From Nymphaea colorata (taxonomy: Eukaryota > Streptophyta > Magnoliopsida > Nymphaeales > Nymphaeaceae): a stretch of 64,000 bases of DNA. Of the stretch, positions 47,441 to 58,576 are shown piece by piece. The stretch covers positions 11,160,802 through 11,224,801 of the forward strand of contig NC_045145.1 in NCBI RefSeq assembly GCF_008831285.2, given 5' to 3'. The notes beneath the pieces were generated by a model. The model ran no database searches and was not told the origin of the DNA. It was given only the letters and a program-made list of their open reading frames with translations. Each line of letters begins with the position of its first letter. The stretch's first letter is position 1. Made by a program: the position numbers and the translations under genes.

Positions 47441-48892
47441 TTGCTTGCCCTGCGGCTGCGCGGCGTGGACAATCAGTGAACAGGGCAAGAACAATCAGTG
47501 AACCGGAACGAGATGGGGTGCGACAGCGATCCGAGTCGCCTTTTCTCTCTGCTGCCGGGTGTTACCGATGAATAGCGATGATGGAAACCCCAAAGCGAAG
47601 CAACCGTCGGGCCGGTCTCGGCTCTAAAATAAGGCCTCGGTCCAACCCGAATTTTGTATACTTTTATGTTTATATGTCAAACGCATACATTTTTATATAT
47701 TTTTCATTATAACGAGGTCGGGCAGAGGCGGGGCCTGGTTCTGGGCTTTGATGCACGGGACCAGCCCACGGGCACAGGCTCAAGGCCCGCCTGACGCCAG
47801 ACCCCAATCAAAATGAATCCCGAATAAACCAACAACCTTCCTGTTTTGTTTACAGGGCACATGAATATTTTAAAAATATAAATTTGCATTGGAATCCATC
47901 AAACATTACCTACTTAATAGAACTAACAAAAGTGTGTTCCAATCAAGCATCCTCATCCCTTAAGCCATGCCAATCTAAGAACATACCTACTTCATGCCCG
48001 AGTGGAGGACCATTTTCTTTGTTGAGCATCTTATCATCTAATTGGGTGTTTCATAGAGATAGTCATTTGTGGGCCCATTCTTCAAAATATGAAATCGATT
48101 TCCCAAATTCAATGACACAAGATTCACATTGCACAAAGTACCCATCAAGTTCATCCCATACTTGAGGTAGCATTTGGTGAACATGAAATTTCTTTCCTAA
48201 AAAAAAAAAAATCATAGTATGCAGAGACGAATGCATGAGGTGCTTACCTTTTACCGATGGAGGTCATGCTGCTAAGGAAGATGCTCTATAATTTGAACAC
48301 CGCTAATTTCACTTTTACAAAATCTTCGTTCTGCACAACCTAAACCTTATGTTACCATTCTCCAACTAACCCCCACTATAGATCTAATTTAATTTTGTTC
48401 TCCATCGTAGCACAAGACCCAATTCAAACCCAAATTGGTACCATAAGCATAATTTAGTCCTAAAACAATACAAAAATCTCACTTATGGATCCATTTCGTG
48501 TTTAAACTATCAACTTCATATTAGGACATCACTTCTTGATCCATTCAAATCTAAATTATCAATTTCACATTAGAATGTCGCTTTTAGATCCAATCTTCAC
48601 TTGTAGATCTACCTGGATCCAAAATTATCACTTTCCAATCCAGTCTAGAACCAATATATCACTTTCATTTGCATTTTGAATCCAAACTATCACTCTCAGG
48701 TCTAATATGGATCCATATCTCACTTTCTAATCAATTTTAGATCCAAACTATCACTTCTTGATCTACTCAAATCCAAACTGTTATGTTAGGATCCATTTCA
48801 AATGCAAACTCACTTTCAGATGAAAACTGCATCCAGAACTCACCTTTGGATGCAAGCTATCACTTATAAGTCCACACAGATCCAGTGCCGAA
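47441..48892. other. Non-coding stretch with a possible small exon remnant
   Basis: Mostly degenerate TCCAAACTATCACTTT-like repeats from about 48480 onward, as in decayed LTRs. On the minus strand at 48196-48063, after a T-rich tract ending in TTTAG, an open frame includes WDELDGYFVQCESC and SISYFEEWAHK. I do not recognise the family and found no partner exon. Confidence 0.35.
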
Positions 48893-49008
48893 GCCAGAAA
48901 AATTAGCTGGAGGGGCACCTGTAAATGTATAAAAGAATATTAAATTTGCCAATTTAAAAATGAAGGAATTTTAATTGCCCACACTAGCTCACACGGGGCT
49001 ACGCCACT
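48893..49008. mobile_element. Small MITE with CAGTG...CACT ends
   Basis: The left end is CAGTGCCGAAGCCAG and the right end, reverse-complemented, is AGTGGCGTAGCC, similar to the widespread plant terminal repeat CAGTGGCGGAGCC. GGAGGGGCAC follows the left end, as in that family. Flanking CAGATCC/CAGATAC may be the target duplication. About 116 bp, non-coding. Confidence 0.5.
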
Positions 49009-50610
49009 ACCCAGATACAAACTATCACTTTTGGATTCAATTCAGATCCAAACTATTACTTTCATATCTAATCCATATTCAAGTCTCATTTTTGGATCCA
49101 ATTGAATCCAAGCCCCACTTTAGGATCCAAATTATACTTTTGGATCCAAATAGCACTTTCCTTCGCAATCTTGATCCACATTTTCACTATTAGATCTAAA
49201 GTCTAAAATCTATATCCAGAATCAAGATACAAAAATCCCATCTTGGACCCATGCAAACACAAAATTGCACCATGTACATTTTCACAATACCCTTCATTCT
49301 CACATCAAAATACCCAAAATACCCTTGCCTTGCAAAATATGCTCAATTCCCTGAAATACCCCTAAATTTCACTTCAAAATACCACAATTTTTCTCTTTAT
49401 TTTCCCAAATACCCTTTTGTTGTTTAAAAAAGATAAATAAATAAATAAAATAAATACATTTTGTCAAAAAACTGTGGCTTGGACATTTCTTGGCCGAACT
49501 TGAACAAATCAGGTCAGGGTGCATGGTGGAGCGCTCAGCCATGACCCTGCCTAGCCTAGATCATCTTGGCCATTTTGCTCAAACAAGGTCAAGTTGGTTG
49601 GGTCCCTAGATTCATAAGTGACCCTTGACCCCGTCAAGCTTGTTTTCTTACTATATTTAATGGCTAGGTGCCCTTGACAGGGCAATATACATTTCATTAT
49701 GTCATCATTTCCCAAGTCCAGTAGCCAAGTTCAAATCCAAATTTAAATCTAGTTCCACATTTCCAAATACTCAAATCAATAATTTAATTTTCCATAGTAA
49801 ATTCTCGAATCCAAATAACATGGTTTTCAAATAATGTTTTCAAAACCAAGACGAATGCCCAAGTTGAAATTAAGCAAAAACTTTAGAGTCTTTGTAGGGT
49901 CCTTAGTTTGAGCTGTAGTAGCACTTGGCCAAGAACCAAGCTGGGCTCATTTGCATGGGTTATGGGAGCAGGCTCGGTCACGTCTTCAATAGGCTTAGGC
50001 AATTCCTTGTTCCCTTTTTGTTTTGTTTTTTTGTTTTTTTTTTCTTGTTGTTCATTAGAAATTTAGAATGCTTTTCTTTTCTTAAGAGTACTATGTGTAG
50101 GTTTCTTCTTGCTGCTTTCTATCTGCTTATGTCAATTTATTAGCTCCTAGGTTTGTTTTATTTTCTACAGTATGCATTAGTTTAGTTTATTTGCTTTAAG
50201 CATGTACTAGTTTATTATTTCTTTACTTTCATAGTTTAGCATTTGATTTGATGTCTAGGATAGGCGTGAAGCCAGGTATGCCTCTCTATCCCTATATCTC
50301 TAAGTTCTTTTCTTCGCTTTGATTTCAAATATGCATCAAACATATAGATTCGTTTCCATTATTTAGAATTAAGCATGCATTACATAAATTATTTCAATAT
50401 GCACATTAAAAGCACAAGTCACACACATGCACAACTTGCTTAGGAAGTCGCGTAGCCCAATAGAACGGTCTGAGGCAATAGCACTGATGTGTGAATGTCC
50501 GAACTCATATAAGTTCAATGCAGGCACAGTTTCAAAAACATGGTTCCTCTCAAAGGATTTCAAAACAAGACTCTCTTTTAAATAATTTTCTAAAACCCTA
50601 GGTCATATAG
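49009..50610. other. Non-coding left flank of the Ty3-B element
   Basis: AT-rich sequence with no gene. From 49229 it is repeated at 61617-62986 after the N gap. It does not belong to the LTR of Ty3-B, which starts with TGTCACACC at 50611. Confidence 0.6.
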
Positions 50611-51053
50611 TGTCACACCCCGACCTTTTGACACTCAAACATTTTTTTTTTCTAACATCCAACATCGAGGTGTGACTACACAATAGTTCAAAAGGAATGA
50701 GCCAAGCAATTCAAAACAATGGGGCAAGCTTTCCATTATATAGCATTTCAATTCAATTGTACATTTGACAAAAATGCCCCAAAATCACAACATCGATGCC
50801 TCATCAAAACAAGGCATCAGTAAAACCAAAAACCCGACGTGCCGGCACTACAAGAACAAAACAAAACCCAAAACCTCCCCAGTAGGACGTGAGTGTAGCC
50901 ATCTGCTCAGCCTGCTGCCCCGGGTACACCAAAACCTGAAAAAAGGAAACAACTGAAGGCTTAGCCTTCGCAGTATGGCAACAAGCCAGGAAAAGTCCAA
51001 GCCCTCTTAGGTCGGGCTCAGTACACAAACAAACATCAGAACAATCTATCATT

Positions 51054-51075
51054 ATGTCGTGTCAAGACACGACAT
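51054..51075. repeat. Perfect 10-bp inverted repeat in the LTR
   Basis: ATGTCGTGTC and GACACGACAT are separated by AA. The same structure occurs in the right LTR (about 59020-59041) and in the third copy (about 63427-63448). Confidence 0.9.
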
Positions 51076-53164
51076 GCAGACGCCACTCAATGGCTACAAT
51101 AACATAATTTCAATCACATGCAAGGCATCATCAACATGTCACTTGCATTCATAAGCACAACAGTCACATGCACAACAATCCTATATATTTCAATCACATA
51201 CATTGCAGTTTCATTACTATCAGTGAATTTACAGTTCCTGTGGGTGCAAACACAGGCACGTGCACACCGCGGGCGGCCCACAGCCGAGAGACAACCCCCG
51301 TGGTGGCCTAGAACAGTATGGATCCATCTATCCGCTGCAGCGGTAGAGCACTCATCCATGGATGTGTGAATTCCAAGGAGAGATACTCAGCCTTCCCTAG
51401 GACACCCAGGTTGGGAAGGCGGGAGCCTACGCTCCAAGCACATCACACAACAGTACCCTGGGGCCTTGCACCGCCTGCGCTCCGAATAGGCGAGACCAGT
51501 GGCGAAAGTGGGACAACTCCCATATACATAGTCACATCCCACTGGCCTCTCATCTCTTATTCTTTCATTCTTATACTTATACTTGCACAAACACATTTAA
51601 CTGGCTAGCTCCTGAGGTTGGTTCACTTCACGAGTGAACTCACACCTCCAATTGCCTCCACACGAGGGTTACACATAACCACAACAGTTTTGGCTAGCCG
51701 TCATAACAATATGGGTACAACTACCCACTGTGCAAACATTTGCATCATTGCCCGCGGCAATGAGTATTCAATAAACATAACATTCACATTCATCATCATA
51801 ACAATCACATCTTTGAAAACTTAGCCAAACCACAGAGAGTAGTCTCAATCTGTGGTGGGCTCGTAGCTGTCCTATGCAGTTATCATTATAGAATGCTTTC
51901 TAATGCACAATTGGGGTCGAGGAGACACTCGACTCGATACCCCGCCTCATCTGTCCTAAACAGTTATCAATTCTAGCATGCACATACAATGCGTAACATT
52001 ATCAAAACAATTACTATAAGCCTTTCAAAACAATTCATATCATATATCAATTTATGTACATGCATACACATATTCATTCACGGAACACTCAATCAATTCA
52101 TATCACAAATCCTAGGATCCCATGATCCTAGGAACACACATTCATTCACTTGCCCAGGCAGGGATTTGCCTGGAATGTCGCCATACCTGTGGCGCGTTCA
52201 CAAGAATCTTCAAAATGCCTCGAGCTTCGAATCCGGTAACTCAAGGTCGACGGGACGTACCCGGTGAACCTGCAGACACAAACACAAGATAAGATTCCTA
52301 CTACAAACCTCAACAATTCAAACAAAAACAAAACAAGGTCATTGAGGCACGCGTCATCGCCTCAAGAGGGTGTCGACGGGTAGTGTCGACCCACAAGTTC
52401 TCCAATAGGGTCACTTCCCACTCCTAGCCGTGCCAATAGATGCCAAAACTCAAAGCCATCAATCCGTCTATCACTAACGCCTTTCTCAAAACTCACTTTT
52501 TCTTAAATCAAGGCGTTTACCCCAAAGATACTTCCAACTTATGTACGTTATCCCTATTTAACTCCAAGATGCACCCGTTCACAAAAACGCGTGCTACAGG
52601 CTCACTAAAACGGTCCTAAATCTTCCCCACAACCTCACAAACTCTACCATGTCTCCCCTAATGCTTCGAAAATTAATCTATCATGCTTAAATGATCATCC
52701 AAAATATGAATCTTCGCTTCCCAACATAATCGCAAGCTTTTCCCCAAAAACGAAATCACTAACATGTGTTCCAAATAATCAATTCAAAGCTCTAGCATGC
52801 TCAACCAATAATTATGAGCGTTCCAAAGAGAAATATATCATAAAATAGGTTCAATTTCGCCTTGCTCACCCCGATTGAAGGTCTAAACTGCTGTAATCCT
52901 CCCGGCAGCCACCTCACGCGTCCAAGTGGTCCCCAAACGGCTAAAATCCTCCAATGCCGCCACTACCAAGGCCTTCTCTAATTGCTGTTACGAGGGGGAA
53001 GACAAATCCCCAGGCTGAAAAAGGATCCAACAGTGATAGCATAGTGAAAATCAGTGAGAGAAAGTGCTTGATTGGAGAAAAATAGAAAACGAGCAGAAAA
53101 TGGGGAGAGGGTTCGGTCAAAAGGGGAAAAGAAGGCAGTGAGGGGAGAGGACGGGAGAAAAGAG

Positions 53165-53300
53165 AGAGACGGTGGAGAGTGAGACGAGTGACAGTGGGAG
53201 AGGGAGAGTCGTTCGGTGGAGAGGGGAGACGAGAGACAGTGGGAGAGGGAGGGTCGTTCGGTGGAGAGGGGAGACGAGAGACGGTGGGAGAGGGAGAAGG
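53165..53300. repeat. 45-bp tandem repeat in the LTR
   Basis: GTCGTTCGGTGGAGAGGGG recurs at 53208 and 53253, with flanking GAGACGAGAGACAGTGGGAG. About two and a half copies. The same pattern occurs in the right LTR near 61130-61260. Confidence 0.85.
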
Positions 53301-53368
53301 GAAAGAAAACGGGAAGGAGAAGAAAAGAGAAGAGAGGAAGAGGCAGGGGACGACAGGGTTCACCTCAA

Positions 53369-53514
53369 CGCCGCCGTCGTCGCCGCCGTCGCCGCCGCCG
53401 CCGCCGCCGCCGCCGCCGTCGCCGCCGCCGCCGCCGCCGTCGCCGCCGCCGCCGCCGCCGCCGCCGCCGTCGCCGCCGCCGCCGCCGCCGTCGCCGCCGC
53501 CGCCGCCGCCGTCG
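53369..53514. repeat. CCG/GTC trinucleotide array in the left LTR
   Basis: GCC repeats interrupted at intervals by GTC. The matching place in the right LTR (about 61335-61412) is roughly half as long and more irregular. Poly-Ala, poly-Pro, poly-Arg and poly-Gly frames here are artefacts of the repeat. Confidence 0.95.
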
Positions 53515-53681
53515 CCTTCTTCCCTGAGCTCCGGTCGAGGGTAAGGAAGAGACGGTAAGAGGAAAGCGAAGGAGAAGAGAATGCGAGGGAGGAGGGACAG
53601 CGTCGGGCTCCTCTCGCGTGGGGCTAGGGTCCGGGTCTGGACCCTGACCCGACCCGCTCCGCCCAAACGCCGCGCATTACA

Positions 53682-53697
53682 TCCTACCCTCCTAACA
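53682..53697 (-). other. Polypurine tract of Ty3-B
   Basis: The minus strand reads TGTTAGGAGGGTAGGA directly before the LTR start TGTAATGCGC. Confidence 0.75.
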
Positions 53698-53730
53698 AAA
53701 AAAATTTCGTCCTCGAAATTAGATCATACC

Positions 53731-56700
53731 TCAATGCAAGAACAAGTGCGGATATCTCTTCCGCACGTCCTCCTCAGGTTCCCATGTGCTCTCCTTCAAT
53801 CCATGGTACTGCCATTCCACCTTCACTAAAGGGATTCTCTTTGTGCGAAGCACTTGCTCTCTTCGATCCACAATTCTAATAGGTTTTTCTTCCATTGTCA
53901 GATCATCTTGCACCTGAATACCTTGAAAATCAATCACATGTGTCGGATCTGGTACGTACTTTCGAAGCATGGAAACATGAAAAACGTCATGAACATGACT
54001 CCAGTCTGGTGGTAGTGACAATCTATAGGCCACCTCGCCAATCTTCTCTAATATCTCAAAAGGTCCTACGAACCTCGGGCTCAACTTTCCCTTCACACCA
54101 AAACGAAAAACACCTCTAGTAGGGGAAATCTTCAAAAACACATGATCACCCACCTCAAAAGTCAATTCTCTACGACGAATGTCGGCATAACTTTTCTGTC
54201 TACTCTGAGCAGTCAACAACTTTTTCCTTATCAATTGCACTTGGTCGGTGTAGTGTTGCAAAACTAAAGGGTTTTCGATTTTTCCATCACCCAATTCGGT
54301 CCAACAAGCTGGTGATCTGCACGGCCTTCCATACAAAGCCTCAAAAGGTGCCATCCCAATACTAGAGTGGTAACTGTTATTATATGCAAATTCTGCCAGT
54401 TTCACATGTTTGTCCCATTCTCCTTTCCACTCTAAGACACAAGCACGCAACATGTCCTCTAAGGTCTGAATGGTCCTCTCCGATTGCCCATCAGTTTGGG
54501 GGTGGAACGCTGTGCTTAGCTTAAGCTTGGTACCCAAAGCCTTCTGCAAATGCCCCCAAAATCTAGAGGTAAAACGTGGATCTCGATCCGAAATGATAGA
54601 CCTTGGCACACCATGCAATCTCACTATCTCGCCAATATATAACTCTGCGAGACTTTCCAAAGACTGATTAATTCTAATAGACAGAAAATGAGCGGACTTC
54701 GTCAGTCGATCAACAATCACCCATATGGCATCATGCTGTCTTCGGGTGTGAGGCAATCCAACTACAAAATCCATTGTAATGTCTTCCCATTTCCACACCG
54801 GGATATCGATTCTCTGCAACAAGCCTCCGGGCCGTTGATGCTCTGCTTTTACTTGTTGGCAAACCAAGCACTTTGCCACATATTCTGCAATTTCACGTTT
54901 CATTCCAGGCCACCAAAAATTTCTCTTCATATCCTGAAACATCTTTGTACTGCCAGGGTGTATAGAAAACTTAGATTTATGAGCTTCATCAAGCAACCGT
55001 CGCTTCACCCCTTCATCTCTAGGGACCCACAATCTATGTCGAAACCACAATGAACCATCTTCATCTTGATGCCAAAAAGCATCTACCTTCTTACACTCTT
55101 CCACATTCTTAGCAAAATCAGGATCTTCCTTTTGCTTCAATACAAGCTCTTCCATCAAAGGGTGTTGTATCACGGCACTCATCGTTGCTTTGTTCTCGCC
55201 ACAAAGGTAAGGTTGCCATGCTATCACATCTTGTAACAAATTCCAAGAACATGCTAACATACTATACATCGTTGCCTTAGCTTGCCTGCTCAAAACATCA
55301 GCCACCACATTCGCCTTACCTGGATGATATGATATCGTGAAATCATAATCTTTTAGGTATTCAATCCATCTTCTTTGCCTCAAATTAAGATCACTTTGGG
55401 AGAATATATATTTCAAAGACTTGTGATCTGTAAACACTTCAAATGTTGCCCCATAGAGATAATGCCTCCAAATCTTTAGTGCAAACACAACTGCTCCCAA
55501 CTCCAAATCGTGAGTGGGATAGTGTTGTTCGTGTGTCTTCAACTGCCTTGATGCATAAGCCACCACACGGCCATTTTGCATCAGCACACAACCATAACCG
55601 ATTCCTGATGCATCTGTGTACAGTACAAAACCCGAATGACCTGATGGAAGCGTCAGAATAGGAGCAGCAGTAAGCTTGTCCTTCAGAGTTTGAAAACTCC
55701 TCTCACACTCTTCATTCCAAATAAACTTCACTCCTTTTCTCAATAGCTTAGTCATTGGTGTAGCTATTTTCGAAAAGTCTTGTATGAACCTGCGATAATA
55801 TCCTGCCAATCCCAAAAAGCTTCTAACCTCGGTTACACTGCATGGCGTCCTCCAGTCCTGCACAGCTGACACCTTAGCCGGATCGACGGATACTCCATCC
55901 TTAGAGATTACATGACCCAGAAAGTTTACCTTCTCTAGCCAAAATTCACATTTTGAATACTTGGCATACAACTTATGCTTGCGCAAAAGACCCAATACAC
56001 TTCTCAAGTGATCTCTATGCTCTGTCACACTCTCTGAGTACACCAAAATATCATCCACAAAAACAATAACAAATCGGTCCAAGAACTCTTGGAAAACCCA
56101 ATTCATGAGGTCCATGAACGCTGCGGGAGCATTGGTCAACCCAAAAGGCATGACCCTGAATTCATAGTGCCCATATCTGGTTCGAAATGCAGTCTTAGCA
56201 ACATCTTCCATCCGTATCAAGAGTTGATGATAACCTGTCCTCAGATCGATCTTGGAGAAAACCTTTGCATCCTTAAGCTGATCAAACAAGTCTTCAATTC
56301 TAGGAAGCGGATACTTATTCTTGATGGTGATTTGATTCAACATGCGGTAGTCGATACACAAACGCATTGTCCCATCTTTCTTCTTCACAAACAACACTGG
56401 TGCTCCCCATGGTGACACACTAGGTCGGATGAAGCCCTTGTCTAAGAGCTCCTGCAATTGCTTCTTCAATTCTTCTAACTCTGCTGGTGCCATACGATAG
56501 GGTGCCTTAGAAATAGGAGCTGTCCCTGGTGACAACTCTATCTTGAACTCCACTTCTCGTGTTGGAGGCAAACTTGACAGTTCCTCCGGAAACACATCAG
56601 GGTACCCACTCACAATTGCCACATCCGGTAACCTCACCGGTTCCGGCTCATTGGTCAACACATTGACCAAGAAGGCAACACTTCCATTTTCTATCAATCG

Positions 56701-58341
56701 TTTAGCTTTTAATGCAGACACCATTATCTTATCAGTTCGACTGGCCTTACGAGCATGGAACTCCACAGGTTGCATTTCATCAGTCAACAACTGTATCTGC
56801 TTCTTCCTGCAATCTATATTAGCATAATGTGCATATAACCAATCCATGCCCAAAATCACATCAAATTCGTTAAAACTCATGATCACCAACTGTGCAGGTA
56901 AGTGATGTTGATGGATCTCCACGTCCACATCAGATAGATACCCACTACACGACTCTTGAGCATGCATAGGGCTAACAACTTTCAGAACATACAGCATCTT
57001 CCTAGCAGGCACTTCTAGTGAAGTAGCAAATCGACTAGATATAAATGAATGGGTCGCCCCAGCATCAAACAACACTCTAGCAATATGAGAACCAACAAGT
57101 AAAGTACCTTCAACAAGGTCGTGTGCCTGAAACTCCTCCACGGTAGTAGCATAGACACGTCCAGTCGTCTGTCGTGCGCTAGAAGGACCGGCCTCTGGCT
57201 TCTTCAACTCTCTTTCTTTCCTTAAGGGACAATCCTTGATAAAGTGCCCCATCCTTCCACAGTGTAAGCAAGCTCCGATCTCTCGATAGCACGGCTTTCC
57301 AGGGTGCACACGCGAACAAGTAGGGCACCTCTGAGAAGTCGGAGTAGCCACTGACCCCTGGGTGGCCTCACTACGGGTTGGCTGGTTCCGTCTGAAAGTT
57401 CGATCATCCCACCTCTCATAAGGCCTTGTCCTACCTGCAAAGTGGTGGCGCTTCACCTGGGTTCGTCCACCTTGTGAATGCTGGCTTGCTTTCTTCTGGT
57501 GATCCTTCTGTGTCCTCGCCCAGTCTTCTTCTATACATCTTGCCATAGTGACCGCCTCGTCCAAGTCACGAGGTCTGCTCGTCAAAACTTTGGTTCGCAG
57601 TCCCTCCCGCAGACCACGCACAAACTTGCCTGCCCTGGCTCCGTCTGTAGTGTAGAAGTGTGGGCAATACGCCTCCAAGTGTCGATATCTTGTAATATAT
57701 TCCTCCAAGCTCATTTGATTTTGCTGTAGATCAAGAAACTCTTGCATGTTCTTGTCTCTAGCATGCACTGGGTAGTAGGTGTTGAGGAAGGAATCTCTAA
57801 ACTGCTTCCAAGAAATTGACGGTTGGCCTGCATACCGGATCTCAAGAGTTGATTTCCACCAATCCATGGCATCACCTTTCAGCAGGTAAGTGCCATAGTT
57901 CACTTTGTCTTCCTCAGGCATCTTCAGAAGCACAAAGATGCGTTCAACTTCCTCAATCCACTGTTTTGCCTTATCGTGACTGCACCCTCCTGAAAAGATA
58001 GGCGGCTGCATCGCCATGAACTGTTGAAACGACACCGCTGATGCCTTCTCCTTAAGTGGCGCAGTGGTGTCTCCGGAAGGAGATGCATTACTCCTCTGGT
58101 TACTGACCATGGACTGCACAAGGGAGGTCAGCGTTTGCAACGTGGTCAGCAAAATAGACTGTTGATCCACAGGTGGAGTCTGCCTCAGTGGGGTTTGAGC
58201 ACCCCCACCCAATTGGGCATACTGGTGCCCTGACGTACTGTCGTCGCGTGGGGTATGCGCATCAGAATGGGCCGGACTAGGCTCTCTCTGTGCCTCTGTG
58301 GACGGCCCAGCTCGCTTCTTACCCTTACGATGATATTCCAT
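53731..58341 (-). CDS. Ty3-B Gag-Pol polyprotein, uninterrupted, 1536 residues
   Basis: The start is taken at ATG 58341 ([10 protein letters not shown]), the first Met that follows the leader; the frame is open 19 codons further upstream. Domains in order: Gag core (about 95-270: [47 protein letters not shown]). Zinc knuckle [14 protein letters not shown] (358-371). Aspartic protease [10 protein letters not shown] (Asp426). RT with [20 protein letters not shown] and catalytic FVDDILVY (Asp763/764). RNase H with [11 protein letters not shown] (Asp910). Integrase zinc domain from His1121 ([15 protein letters not shown]) and catalytic core D1191, D1252, E1288, the exact D,D35E spacing. A C-terminal chromodomain-like segment (about 1465-1536: [18 protein letters not shown]). 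No stop or frameshift and all catalytic residues present. It would form particles, copy the RNA and integrate cDNA, with the chromodomain guiding it to heterochromatin. Whether it is transcribed cannot be seen. Confidence 0.96.
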   Translation of the reverse strand: MEYHRKGKKRAGPSTEAQREPSPAHSDAHTPRDDSTSGHQYAQLGGGAQTPLRQTPPVDQQSILLTTLQTLTSLVQSMVSNQRSNASPSGDTTAPLKEKASAVSFQQFMAMQPPIFSGGCSHDKAKQWIEEVERIFVLLKMPEEDKVNYGTYLLKGDAMDWWKSTLEIRYAGQPSISWKQFRDSFLNTYYPVHARDKNMQEFLDLQQNQMSLEEYITRYRHLEAYCPHFYTTDGARAGKFVRGLREGLRTKVLTSRPRDLDEAVTMARCIEEDWARTQKDHQKKASQHSQGGRTQVKRHHFAGRTRPYERWDDRTFRRNQPTRSEATQGSVATPTSQRCPTCSRVHPGKPCYREIGACLHCGRMGHFIKDCPLRKERELKKPEAGPSSARQTTGRVYATTVEEFQAHDLVEGTLLVGSHIARVLFDAGATHSFISSRFATSLEVPARKMLYVLKVVSPMHAQESCSGYLSDVDVEIHQHHLPAQLVIMSFNEFDVILGMDWLYAHYANIDCRKKQIQLLTDEMQPVEFHARKASRTDKIMVSALKAKRLIENGSVAFLVNVLTNEPEPVRLPDVAIVSGYPDVFPEELSSLPPTREVEFKIELSPGTAPISKAPYRMAPAELEELKKQLQELLDKGFIRPSVSPWGAPVLFVKKKDGTMRLCIDYRMLNQITIKNKYPLPRIEDLFDQLKDAKVFSKIDLRTGYHQLLIRMEDVAKTAFRTRYGHYEFRVMPFGLTNAPAAFMDLMNWVFQEFLDRFVIVFVDDILVYSESVTEHRDHLRSVLGLLRKHKLYAKYSKCEFWLEKVNFLGHVISKDGVSVDPAKVSAVQDWRTPCSVTEVRSFLGLAGYYRRFIQDFSKIATPMTKLLRKGVKFIWNEECERSFQTLKDKLTAAPILTLPSGHSGFVLYTDASGIGYGCVLMQNGRVVAYASRQLKTHEQHYPTHDLELGAVVFALKIWRHYLYGATFEVFTDHKSLKYIFSQSDLNLRQRRWIEYLKDYDFTISYHPGKANVVADVLSRQAKATMYSMLACSWNLLQDVIAWQPYLCGENKATMSAVIQHPLMEELVLKQKEDPDFAKNVEECKKVDAFWHQDEDGSLWFRHRLWVPRDEGVKRRLLDEAHKSKFSIHPGSTKMFQDMKRNFWWPGMKREIAEYVAKCLVCQQVKAEHQRPGGLLQRIDIPVWKWEDITMDFVVGLPHTRRQHDAIWVIVDRLTKSAHFLSIRINQSLESLAELYIGEIVRLHGVPRSIISDRDPRFTSRFWGHLQKALGTKLKLSTAFHPQTDGQSERTIQTLEDMLRACVLEWKGEWDKHVKLAEFAYNNSYHSSIGMAPFEALYGRPCRSPACWTELGDGKIENPLVLQHYTDQVQLIRKKLLTAQSRQKSYADIRRRELTFEVGDHVFLKISPTRGVFRFGVKGKLSPRFVGPFEILEKIGEVAYRLSLPPDWSHVHDVFHVSMLRKYVPDPTHVIDFQGIQVQDDLTMEEKPIRIVDRREQVLRTKRIPLVKVEWQYHGLKESTWEPEEDVRKRYPHLFLH

Positions 58342-58554
58342 CTGTACAAACAAGAACCTTAATCTCAAATCCAGTCTATGACTAATCTCACAAATCAAAT
58401 CACAACGTGCATTAGCACGAAGTTCAAAACATAGATCACATTACGTACTTATACGTGAAAAAGCATAACCACAATAACAATCTAATCAAATGAATGCGTA
58501 CCTGGGCAACACGGCTTCACAAATAGGCTTTAACTCACATCCATAGTGGGGTTT

Positions 58555-58572
58555 GCCATGGCTCTGATACCA
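58555..58572 (-). other. Primer-binding site of Ty3-B
   Basis: The minus strand reads TGGTATCAGAGCCATGGC, the canonical initiator-Met sequence, four bases after the 5' LTR end ...TGACA. It is the best-preserved site in the window. Confidence 0.9.
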
Positions 58573-58576
58573 AAAC

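Larger units (their letters stand above)
50611..53681 (-). repeat. 3' LTR of Ty3-B (3071 bp)
   Basis: It starts TGTCACACCCCGACC and ends GCGCATTACA in plus sense. It carries several short hairpins, a 45-bp tandem repeat and a CCG array. Small open frames conserved between LTR copies show no domain and are not called as genes. Confidence 0.93.

Noticed and set aside
51330-51375. tRNA-like sequence (GCAGCGGTAGAGCACTC, then GTGTGAATTCC) in the Ty3-B LTR
   Set aside because: It resembles a D-arm/A-box and a weak B-box, but no acceptor or anticodon stem forms and it simply recurs with the LTR copies.
51318-51608. 96-codon open frame conserved in all three LTR copies
   Set aside because: The copies are young, so any frame would be conserved. 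No domain or codon pattern supports a protein, and opposite-strand frames are equally conserved.
52941-53666. 241-codon minus-strand frame and several plus-strand frames over the CCG array
   Set aside because: Triplet repeats keep all frames open. The products are poly-Gly, poly-Ala, poly-Pro or poly-Arg.
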